Source: Pisaster brevispinus (taxonomy: Eukaryota > Echinodermata > Asteroidea > Forcipulatida > Asteriidae). From it: a stretch of 64,000 bases of DNA. This document shows positions 46,256 through 59,721 of the stretch, piece by piece. Within the stretch, counting starts at the first letter, position 1, and every line of letters starts with the position of its first letter. The position numbers and the translations under genes are program-made. Below the pieces are notes generated by a model. The model worked only from the letters and a program-made list of their open reading frames with translations, had not been told where the DNA came from and made no database searches. The DNA lies in the NCBI GenBank assembly GCA_023634235.1, contig JAMKCF010000028.1:2474001-2538000 (forward strand), written 5' to 3'.

Positions 46256-47865
46256 TCAGGTTTTACACTGTTGTATCGAAGTGATGGCCACTTGCAAGTT
46301 CACGATAGTTGATTCGAGGTCTTTTCCTTAAGTTTGCCATTCAGTATACATGTCGCAAAGTAGCTGTCATGCCTCAGTCATGCCTCATGGGATGACACGT
46401 GCCTGTAAAATTAGAAAACAAATTACATATTTTTGAGAATGACAGAAAAGATGTTGTAACTGACTGCCACGTTTTCACTCGTAATACCTTATATGTAATC
46501 TTACCTGTGCAAAAAAAGATTACGTTTGGAAAAAGGGTGAAAAAGTGGAGGTCGGATACATCTTATCATGATCTTATTCGTACCCCGTACGTTAGCACAT
46601 GGAGGAAGGAAATCCATGGTTAGCATCAGACATGTCAGATCATTCATCAGCTGATTCATCATGATCATTCATGGCCTCACTTAAGTTAAAATCATGACAT
46701 GAAAACTAAGTACTACTAGCCTAACGTAATATACTTTACAGTGGGGCATTAATTTATTTTATTATTATTAATATTGATCTATTTATTTATCTTAGGAATT
46801 AAACATATTACTTTTTGTAATTAAAGTGAACGCGTACACAATCAGTGAGTCTCCAGCATTGACCGTCGTGTATGCGTGTGAACCACGCTGTGTGTGGCAG
46901 GAGATTTTGTAGTTATTCAAAATGCCTAACTTCATCGTTCAAATGTAGGCCCTAAGTCCTGATCTTCTGGGGCCCCTCACGGCCTGCGTATTATTTTATT
47001 TCTTGCCCCGGGTATCCTTTTGCCAGATTCACACGTAACGACTGCCCTGTATCGGTGTGTTGTGTGATATTAGTGTCCCTTTAGTGTAATGGTATGGTCC
47101 AGGTATGTTTTTTACTTTTACTTGGCTTTAAGCATTTCAATCATAATCAACATGTACATCAAGCCAAGGTTTTTTAATCAAGAATATTTATTTTCTAAAG
47201 GCAACTTAGATCCTATGTTTACAGAAAAATGATGAAAAAAGTTGTATTTGTCCCCAATTTTTCATGAGCAAGATGGTCACTATTCATTTCTCATTTCCCA
47301 CAATTGTTGCTTATTAAGCTGTTAACATATGAACATCTGAAATTATGTGGATAGGTTTTTCATGAATTGATTCATTGATTGATTATAGTTACATATGTTG
47401 TGGCATATCATTTCCTGATGTCACATCTTTGTTCTACGAAAGTTCATACAATTGAGGTTTTTCACTTTGTTAATAATACTTATTTAGTTTGGGTAGCACT
47501 TTGCATCTGTGTTTCAAGGGAAATGGGTGTAAACAAATTGATTCATCACTGTTTGCATCGCCATGACAATCGAGCAAACTGCTAGCACAAAATTGGAAAA
47601 TAAAGAGAGAGTGTAGAGCACTAGCGCAAAAGGTCACAAAAGCAATGATATGGACATTTGGTTGAGATGATCTAAAAAATTTCAAACAAAATAATTTTCC
47701 CTTTTAATCAAAGGTGCATGTTATAATTTCAGTTCTACAGAATCAAGACAATTGCAAAACTTGTTCTTTGTTTCCCCTTTTTAATCCAAACTGCATGTTA
47801 AAACTTCAGTTATACAGCATCAAGAAATTTAAGTTTCCTGGTCTGCAATTTTCCACTTCCTTTAG
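46256..47865. other. No feature recognised upstream of CTR9 TPR exons
   Basis: The N-terminal CTR9 exons expected here are not visible. CCTTTAGTGTAATGGTATGG near 47080 slightly resembles a tRNA A box but has no B box. Confidence 0.4.
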
Positions 47866-47955
47866 GAAAAGCTTGTATAACCTTCAATAAGAAAGACTAC
47901 CGAGGAGCGTTGGCGTTCTACAAGAAGGCTCTGAGGACAAACCCTAGCTGCCCAG
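47866..47955 (+). CDS. CTR9: CTR9 TPR exon ([20 protein letters not shown])
   Basis: Begins after CACTTCCTTTAG and ends CCCAG|GTGCAA. Thirty codons, intact, with the phase (1) matching the following exon at 48652. The product is one of the best-conserved CTR9 stretches. Confidence 0.85.
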
Positions 47956-48651
47956 GTGCAATCTTAATCAGCTGTCTCCAAGTTGTTCCTTTATTGAAGA
48001 GAAACTCTTCAGGGATGAGAAATTTCAGACTTTTGCCCGAGTTGAGACTTTTTACGTCTGCCAATTCAATTCAATATAACATTTATTTCCATTCTTAACA
48101 GTGCATAAAACAGAATGCAAAAGACAATATTTTGGAGGCACGATCCTCATAAGCCAAGGCTTGTAGTGGAGTGCCTTTAGAAGAAAACAAGAAAAAGAAA
48201 GAAAAAAACTTAATTAATTAATGAAATAGTTAACTTAGTTAATTAATTATTACAAGACAAAGATGGGGACAAATAATCTGACAAGACAGAAGTTGAGATA
48301 AGTAACTACTAAAAAAAATGTGAAAACTGCTGGGGAGGAGGCAACTCTGGAGAATATGAAACCAAAGGGATAAAATTATGCTACATATTGGGAGATAAGA
48401 TACTCTGAAAATGGCTGTTATTTTCTTCCTAAGAGAACCATTATCTTTGATGTACTTCTCTAGTGCTGAGGGTACAGCTCGTAAAAGCTCCTTGAAATCT
48501 AGTGGAAAGCCATCGTTTCAACATGCCTCCTAGAATTGGGGTCCTAGTTTCAGAACTTTTCATCGGCGATGTCTCTCAGTTGTTACTGGATTCATCTAGT
48601 GATCAACGACAGTTATTGACATTTTAATATTTTTGATACTATTAAACACAG
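47956..48651. other. CTR9: CTR9 intron
   Basis: AT-rich intron with runs of TTAATTAA near 48210-48250; no element identified. Confidence 0.5.
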
Positions 48652-48908
48652 CTGCTGTTCGCCTTGGCATTGGCCACTGCTTCAATAAGCTAAACAAACC
48701 GGAGAAAGCACGCCTGGCCTTCTAGCGGGCCCTGGAACTCGATCTGAAGTGTGTGGGCACCATCGTTGGCCTTGCCATCCTAGAAATCGACAGTAAAGCA
48801 ACAGATTCCATACGAACTGGAGTCCAGCTTCTCTCCAAGGCGTACACGATAGACTCCAGCAACCCTATGGTGCTCAACCATCTTGCAAATCGTTTCTTCT
48901 TTAAGAAG
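48652..48908 (+). pseudogene. CTR9: CTR9 TPR exon with in-frame TAG
   Basis: Reads AAVRLGIGHCFNKLNKPEKA then [19 protein letters not shown], on through [18 protein letters not shown] and [12 protein letters not shown] to GTAACG. The TAG at 48723-48725 stands where CTR9 normally has Ser. A single substitution (for example TCG to TAG) would explain it. The left edge of the triplicated block is at 48839, inside this exon, so blocks B and C carry only its last 23 codons (53479-53546 and 58115-58182). Confidence 0.85.
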
Positions 48909-49049
48909 GTAACGTCCCTCAAGAAGCTACTTCCAAACCTCGGCTCAGGCCAAAAGTGCACACTGCTCCAAGATTGATGGCGAAGTCCAAGTCTAGATTT
49001 TGAAAAAGCCCCAAAAGTTGGTTTTCATTTTCAAATTTCTATTATCCAA

Positions 49050-49380
49050 TTGCAGGAAAGAATCAAACTCATGGAGTTAAACACATCCCCCATAGTTATT
49101 GGTTATGGATTATTAATATCGGTCACTGGTTATTGGTTGTTGGTTATCGGTTATGACTCACTTCACGTAACCAGGTTTAATAGTTATACTTTTCAGTATC
49201 GAATGATAGCCAGGTTTAATTTTATCATTGACCAGTTTTAGCACATCACTAATCAGAATGAATTTGTCACTAACAAGGACGAATTTGTCATCGACAAAGC
49301 TTTATTTGTAATTAACCTGGACTAACTCGTCATTAACCAGGATTAATTCATCATTTACCAAGTTTTATTTGTAATTATCT
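49050..49380 (+). repeat. Degenerate GGTTAT and GATTAATTCATCA-type short repeats
   Basis: Variants of GGTTATTGGTTAT (49100-49160) and of AACCAGGATTAATTCATCATT / AACAAGGACGAATTTGTCATC (49240-49345) in the CTR9 intron; present in all three blocks. Confidence 0.6.
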
Positions 49381-49382
49381 AG

Positions 49383-49490
49383 GATTATACGAAGGTGCAA
49401 CATCTTGCTCTGCATGCATTCCACGGTACAGACAATGAAGCAACGCAGGCGGAAAGCTGCTACCAACTCACAAGAGCCTTCCATGTACAA
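49383..49490 (+). CDS. CTR9: CTR9 TPR exon ([14 protein letters not shown])
   Basis: Thirty-six intact codons ending AFHVQ at a GTAAGG donor. Copies at 54021-54128 and 58657-58764 encode the same peptide; in block C the last exon base is G instead of A, improving the donor to CAG|GTAAGG. Confidence 0.85.
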
Positions 49491-49535
49491 GTAAGGATTC
49501 CCACCCCACTCATGGTTCTCCCCATGTACAAGCCA

Positions 49536-49975
49536 GCGTATTGTTTGGATTAAGTGCCAAATCAAACCCAAATACTAGGGAAAACCCCCTCTCTTTACAA
49601 TTAAGTGTACTAGGTTCTTCTACACTCATTACACAAAACACTTTTTTACATCCCGTCCAAAACATGAAGTGATAATGCTCAAGTGTCTTGCTTAAGGAAT
49701 GTAAGCAGGTAAGGACGCAAATATCAAGACCGAGACTCAAATCAAACTCTGGGCCCAATTTCATAGAGCTGCTTAAGCAGAAAATATTGCTTAACATTTT
49801 TCTGCTTAGCAGAAATGAGCAGGATACCAGTCATGGTAGTTTGGCTGGTGATCTTATTCTGGTAAGTATCATTTTGTTGTGCTTAGCTGGTTTTTGTGCT
49901 TAAGCAGCTCTATGAAATTGGGCCCAGATCAGAAACACCAGAGCTTGTGTCTGGTGTGGTTGACTGCGCGGCCAG
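49536..49975 (-). repeat. tRNA-Leu SINE (family 2) interrupted by a MITE
   Basis: The SINE body (CTAGGTTCTTCTACACTCAT, AAGTGTCTTGCTTAAGGA-like text, GAGACTCAAATC) is split at 49751-49925 and resumes at ATCAGAAACACCAGAGCTTG. Older and more diverged than 41861-42268. Confidence 0.7.
49751..49925. mobile_element. MITE with perfect 29-bp terminal inverted repeats
   Basis: GGGCCCAATTTCATAGAGCT-GCTTAAGCA is mirrored exactly at the other end. Interior: AGAAATGAGCAGGATACCAG and TTTGGCTGGTGATC. Inserted into the SINE; target duplication not clear. Duplicates at 54389-54563 and about 59779-59955. Confidence 0.85.
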
Positions 49976-50038
49976 GACGCGGCTGCTGAATTCTGACGGA
50001 TTTATGTGGACAATAACCTTCTGCGTTCCTCTCTACAG

Positions 50039-50153
50039 TGACCACGACCAAGCTTTCCAGTACTACTACCATGCAAGCCTCCCAGTTTGCATCCACAGCT
50101 AATCGTTTTGCCGCACTTTGGTTTGGGGCAGATGTACATCCATCGGGGGGAAT
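50039..50153 (+). pseudogene. CTR9: CTR9 TPR exon broken by frameshifts
   Basis: The start encodes DHDQAFQYYYHA; the end, in another frame, encodes VLPHFGLGQMYIHRGE. Between them at least two indels change frame. The junction with the preceding exon would give TGA at once, and no donor in phase with the next exon is visible. The same lesions are in 54677-54791 and 60070-60184. Confidence 0.8.
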
Positions 50154-50224
50154 GTGAGAGTATGCGAACGTGAGTCAAGAGAATGATTGTAAATCTCTGT
50201 AATGTATTACTGTAAGGACTCCTG

Positions 50225-50409
50225 CAGTGTTGTAGTCCAGACCTGGAAGTCTGAGATCGAGACCAGTGACCGAAATCTGAACATCTGAGACCCGGAACTG
50301 AGACCAGCCCTTCCCAGACCGAGACTTTTGCAGACCAAGACTGAGACCACAAAAAGGTCTCAAGATGGTCTCGAGAACAGACCTGCAGGTCTTGAGACCT
50401 TCAACACTG
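50225..50409. mobile_element. hAT-type MITE, 185 bp, with 8-bp target duplication
   Basis: Ends CAGTGTTGTAG and (complement of) CAGTGTTGAAG; GACTCCTG flanks both sides (50217-50224 and 50410-50417). Eight-base duplications and CAGTG-type ends are hAT features. Copies in blocks B (54863-55047) and C (60256-60440). Confidence 0.85.
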
Positions 50410-50442
50410 GACTCCTGTAAAACTGGATTTGTCATTTTTGTC

Positions 50443-52110
50443 TCCTGACGATGACTAGAGCAAGCTAGTCGAAACGTTGAGACCAATTAACCAATTAAGA
50501 ACTCACTCCGTGGCAGTGAGGTTAATAACGAGAAGTCCCCTCGATCTGATCCACTATTAAGCTAAAGTTGTAGTCCTGGCCGATTTCCTACCCTCCGCCC
50601 AGGTAGTAGCTAATAAGCTGGACAGATCTTTTCAGAACTAAGTAATCTCCCGAAGTAGTCTCTCAATTTTTCCGGCAGTAGAATAAAAAGCAAGACCTAG
50701 TTCTTTAAGAACAAATCTACATAGCTAGTAGATATATGTAAATGAGGCCCCCTCATTTATGAAATGTTGTTGTTGTATGTTAACCCCATTTAATCCATAG
50801 GTCTTATTCACTCATTACAAACTCTATTGTTTTGGTAACCCCTGCTGGAAAGTGGACTGTCTATGTTGACCTCTGAACTGGTTGATCCAGTGGTGGGGTT
50901 GGTGGGGCCTAGCATGCTGGCTTTTGTGCTGTTACATCCCACCTACTCCAACAGCTGTTTCTCCATCCCCTCTCCTTTCCAGGTAGGAAAAGTTACTTTG
51001 TATTTTTTTTTATCTAGTGTTCAACATTTAATAGAAGAAGATAGTGTATAGATAGAGTGGACATATTTTTTGATCAACTTTAAATTGAAGAATTGGCATA
51101 CACTAACTTTGAAGTGTTTACAGTTTTTATAAATTGTTCATTATACAATTTAACAGCCTTTTGGTCAGGAGTGAAATTATATGCGTATAAGTTCTCTTCA
51201 AACAGGAGTGTATTCTTAGGATTGTCTTTTGTTCTAGGTTTTCCTTTCGAGTTATAGGATCCATTAATTTTTACTTTACTGTACAGACTTTTATTTAACT
51301 TTGAGTATTCTAGGAGTACCTACATGTAGATATTGGTTTCATGTTTTAGCCTGTGCCCCCATTTTATTGTATACTATAGGTTATGTAGTGTATGAGATGC
51401 ATGGCAGGGTAGCCCCAGCCCTAGGTGGCCATAGGATTAGTAGTGACCACAGTAGGGTAATAACTCTATGCCCTGGGGGCCTGATTTAACATGCAGAAGG
51501 CCTGGCTCTGGCCTGTTGTTTATTTTAGTGGTTTTTATCTCTGTTAAGTTTTTCTTTGCTTGTCTAATGTCTTTCTTTATTTTAGTCTAGTGTAGATAAA
51601 GTGACCAGAGAGAGGGCGAGAACTGCTCATTCTTATTTATTATAAGAGAGGTTTATTTTTGGGTCTAACAGTAAACCGATTAGCTGCAGTGTTAAATTAC
51701 CAAGTGTTTCTTTACAATAGTAAAGTTTCTCATTATTTCTTTTATAGAATTGTTCATTTGGGGATAAGTTTGCTTTTCATTTTTTTGTATCTTTTGTTTT
51801 AATTTATCTATCTTTTATTCTGAATTGAAGTGAGATCAACAATTAAGTGTTTACTTTTTAAACCCTTCAACTTCTTGAACCTTTATGGTTTAGTGTAATG
51901 TGATTATGGATGGACACATTTTTACAGTAATAGCTGTGAATGTATTTGGTTAGTTGTTTGTTTCTTTAATTAATCAAAGTGCTGTTATATCCCACCAACT
52001 CCAACAGCTGTTTCTCCATTCCCTCTCCTTTCCAGCCAGAATAAAGTACAGAACAGAGCGCACCCAGCTCACATATACACGTGGTGTTACCGCAAACCGA
52101 ATATACATTT
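50443..52110. mobile_element. Single fold-back/Penelope-type arm, split by an LTR-like insertion
   Basis: From CTGACGATGACTAGAGC to GTAGATATA it matches the right arm of 25873-26607. After the insertion 50737-52073 the arm resumes with TATACACGTGGTGTTACCGC and AAACCGAATATACA. Confidence 0.8.
50737..52073 (+). mobile_element. LTR-like insertion (TG...CA) with TATA target duplication
   Basis: Begins TGTAAATGAGGCCCCC and ends CCCAGCTCACA; TATA lies on both sides (50733-50736 and 52074-52077). A 57-bp direct repeat (50926-50982 and 51979-52035, GCTGTTACATCCCACC ... CTCTCCTTTCCAG) encloses about 1 kb of non-coding DNA, and AATAAAG follows the second repeat. This could be a solo LTR with a further insertion, or a deleted LTR element. 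No gag or pol remains. Present in all three blocks. Confidence 0.55.
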
Positions 52111-52303
52111 ATACCTCACCATGCAAAGCCTCAACAAGTTTATTGTTGAAATTTATTTGTTTATTTTTTTCATTTTCTCAAAAAGTTGACATTATTCAGC
52201 TGAAAGTTTCACTGGTGACTTTTATTGTTTCTTTCTTGATTTTTGCCTGTAAATCAGCACTATGTTGACCAAAACCAAATGCACTCCTCTTGTTTCAAAC
52301 CAG

Positions 52304-52510
52304 GCTGCCCAGTGCTTCGAGAAGGTACTGAAAGCCCAACCAGGTAACTATGAGACCATGAAGATTCTTGGGTCTCTCTATGTGACATCCAGTGATGAGA
52401 CCAAGAGGGAGACTGCCAAGGGTCACCTCCAGAAGGTCCTCGATCAGTTCCCGGAAGATGTCGAGGCATGGATTGAGTTGGCTCAGATCTTGGAACTCAC
52501 CGAAGTACCG
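52304..52510 (+). CDS. CTR9: CTR9 TPR exon ([20 protein letters not shown])
   Basis: Sixty-nine intact codons from TTTCAAACCAG to CCG|GTATGT, ending [14 protein letters not shown]. Duplicates 56940-57146 and 62333-62539 differ by one residue (Leu to Val in QKVLDQF). Confidence 0.85.
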
Positions 52511-52628
52511 GTATGTTCTTTCACATTTTTAAAAGTTGTTGTTGTCGTCTCGATCGAAGCAGTCCTGTGGCTGTACATGGAATTGTGATCTCTCACCTAG
52601 TTACTTTGCGAGCACATGCACCCTGCTA

Positions 52629-53086
52629 GGGCTCGAATTTTACACTGGACAACAGACCCAAGGCCAGTAGTTTTGGTGTCGGGCCAGTAAACTTTTGGCT
52701 CGACAAGTCATGCGGTCTTGTGTTTTTTGATTTAATATTATTGAAGAATAATACCTCACTATGTAACATCTTGACCCAAAAAGTAATATGTTCAAATGTT
52801 GACTTTGAGTCTGATAAAATACCTTTCAATTCTACTGAGTACTGACATCATGAACTATACTTAATACCCATGAAGACAAATAACAATCAATCCTCTCTTA
52901 CATGTCAATAGCGCTTAAGTTCAAATAAATGCAGTTAACTTAAATGCACAGTAAAACTGGGTCAGGAAGGTTTTTCTTATTTTGATTGTGGTCTTGTAAC
53001 AAAACATTCTGGTTCAGTAAAAATGTTGAGCCACAAGACGTGTACGTGGTCGTGTGGATTTTTCCCCCAAAGTTCAAGCTTCGCCT
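52629..53086. mobile_element. Diverged MITE of the CAGGGCTCGAATTT family
   Basis: Starts TAGGGCTCGAATTTTACACT and has GGCCAGTAAACTTTTGG and, near the other end, CTTGTAACAAAACATTCTGG, GTGGATTTTTCCCCCAAAG and TTCAAGCT. It is the reverse arrangement of 45537-45881. In block C the last 33 bases are deleted. Confidence 0.6.
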
Positions 53087-53194
53087 GCATAGATACTATG
53101 TGGAGGGAGTGCGTGCACGTGCAGTAACTCTGTGAGAGCTCATAATTCTATGTACAGTCTCTAATGAGATTGGATACGCATTCCAGCACGTGCT

Positions 53195-53361
53195 CATTCT
53201 TCATAAAGCCGTTAAGCAGAAAATTCTGCTTAGCAAATTTCTTTACTTAGTAAGAGATGAGCAGGGTACCAGTGGCAACAATATAAACTTAATGGAATGT
53301 TGGTTCGTAACCTGTTTCTGCTGAGCAAGTTTTTGTGATTACAGGTTATATGAAATTGGGC
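53195..53361. mobile_element. MITE of the GCCCAATTTCAT family, one end eroded
   Basis: CATAAAGCCGTTAAGCAGAA on the left, ATATGAAATTGGGCC on the right; shares ACAATATAAACTTAATGGAA with 9495-9667. Repeated in blocks B and C. Confidence 0.6.
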
Positions 53362-53476
53362 CTTGGTCTGTTGAGCTGCTGGAACATTCAATGATCCGGT
53401 TAATCAGAATGTTCTGGGGGTCTAATGGATTTCGGGCTCTGTGCCAACGGAAACATTCTTCAAAGCCAAAAACATA

Positions 53477-58112
<4,636 letters not shown>

Positions 58113-58113
58113 G

Positions 58114-58248
<135 letters not shown>

Positions 58249-58968
58249 TGATGGCGAAGTCCAAGTCTAGATTTTGAAAAAGCCCCAAAAGTTGGTTTTC
58301 ATTTTCAAATTTCTATTATCCAATTGCAGGAAAGAATCAAACTCATGGAGTTAAACACATCCCCCATAGTTATTGGTTATGGATTATTAATATTGGTCAC
58401 TGGTTATTGGTTGTTGGTTATCGGTTATGACTCACTTCACGTAACCAGGTTTAATAGTTATACTTTTCAGTATCGAATGATAGCCAGGTTTAATTTTATC
58501 ATTGACCAGTTTTAGCACATCACTAATCAGAATGAATTTGTCACTAACAAGGACGAATTTGTCATCGACAAAGCTTTATTTGTAATTAACCTGGACTAAC
58601 TCGTCATTAACCAGGATTAATTCATCATTTACCAAGTTTTATTTGTAATTATCTAGGATTATACGAAGGTGCAACATCTTGCTCTGCATGCATTCCACGG
58701 TACAGACAATGAAGCAACGCAGGCGGAAAGCTGCTACCAACTCACAAGAGCCTTCCATGTACAGGTAAGGATTCCCACCCCACTCATGGTTCTCCCCATG
58801 TACAAGCCAGCGTATTGTTTGGATTAAGTGCCAAATCAAACCCAAATACTAGGGAAAACCCCCTCTCTTTACAATTAAGTGTACTAGGTTCTTCTACACT
58901 CATTACACAAAACACTTTTTACATCCCGTCCAAAACATGAAGTGATAATGCTCAAGTGTCTTGCTTAA

Positions 58969-59721
58969 CCCTTTCAATACCGCATTGTTTGCAGGGGTCA
59001 CACTGCTGTGTACCGCATTTTTTCACACAAAAAGCAAAGTGCAGTGTTCACTTTTTTCAATCTTGATTTTCTGTGTGAAGACATATTTTTGTGGAAAAAC
59101 TTTGTGCATACAATTTGTAGCTAATGAAATGATCTTTCATATGATGTCAAATTTTTATATATTATCTTCATGTCCTTTGCCACCTCGATCGGCAAGAATG
59201 GGTCGAGGCCCGCCGAGCCCATGCCCATGCCCACGGCGTTGAAGGGTTGCAGTGCTCGGTCCAGCTACCGGTATATCGTCAGGATCACTGCCATCATTGA
59301 ACGTACCTTGCGACGAAACATCACGAGTTTCATCCGAATCTTCACTAGGTTCTTCTTCACATATTTTCAAGTCCAATTCATAGTCACTAATGACAAATAT
59401 TTCAACCAAAACCTACGGGTCACGAACAGCCATGATGGTGATTTTTTGTCAGGAAAACGGAAGCGTGAAATCTGGAAGTACTGCAGCACACAACGTAGTT
59501 TTTCTCGGAAAATCGTAATGGCGACCCCCTATACAATACACACCATTGGAAAGCTCAATAAACAAGCTACCCGTCTATGTAAGGGTCAACAACAGAGGGC
59601 GCCAAACAAAATAAATACAGGGTCTCAAAGGCCGCGACTTTTTTTGTCGAGTAAACTCGACATTGGTACGGAAGCACACACGGCGCACGGTCGAGTAAAC
59701 TCGACAATGGTATTGAAAGGG
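58969..59721 (-). mobile_element. piggyBac-type transposon, non-autonomous (753 bp)
   Basis: Flanked by TTAA at 58965-58968 and 59722-59725, with inverted ends CCCTTTCAATACC. Both the TTAA duplication and the CCC start are diagnostic of piggyBac. Near the 3' end there are two copies of the palindrome GTCGAGTAAACTCGAC. Only block C carries it; blocks A and B have the intact empty site CTTGCTTAAGGAATG. Confidence 0.95.
59155..59409 (-). pseudogene. N-terminal remnant of a piggyBac transposase
   Basis: About 84 open codons on the minus strand, acidic and Ser/Asp-rich (EEEPSEDSDETRDVSS, GSDPDDIPVAGPS) then Gly/Arg/His-rich. Acidic N-terminal tails precede the DDD catalytic domain in piggyBac transposases, and the position inside the element supports this. 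The catalytic domain and zinc finger are deleted, so the element depends on a transposase from elsewhere. Confidence 0.6.

Larger units (their letters stand above)
48839..53476 (+). repeat. CTR9 tandem block A (4638 bp)
   Basis: Starts GGCGTACACGATAGAC inside the CTR9 exon and ends AAAACATA. Contains exons 49383-49490, 50039-50153 and 52304-52510 plus a SINE, several MITEs, a fold-back arm and an LTR-like element. Differs from B and C by scattered single bases (for example CTC against GTC at 52438, Leu to Val). Confidence 0.95.

Noticed and set aside
47075..47110. tRNA-Glu-like A box
   Set aside because: No B box or cloverleaf follows.
50002..50486. Minus-strand ORFs of 103-116 codons, conserved in three blocks
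   Set aside because: Their conservation is explained by the recent triplication; they cross a CTR9 exon and a hAT MITE on the opposite strand.
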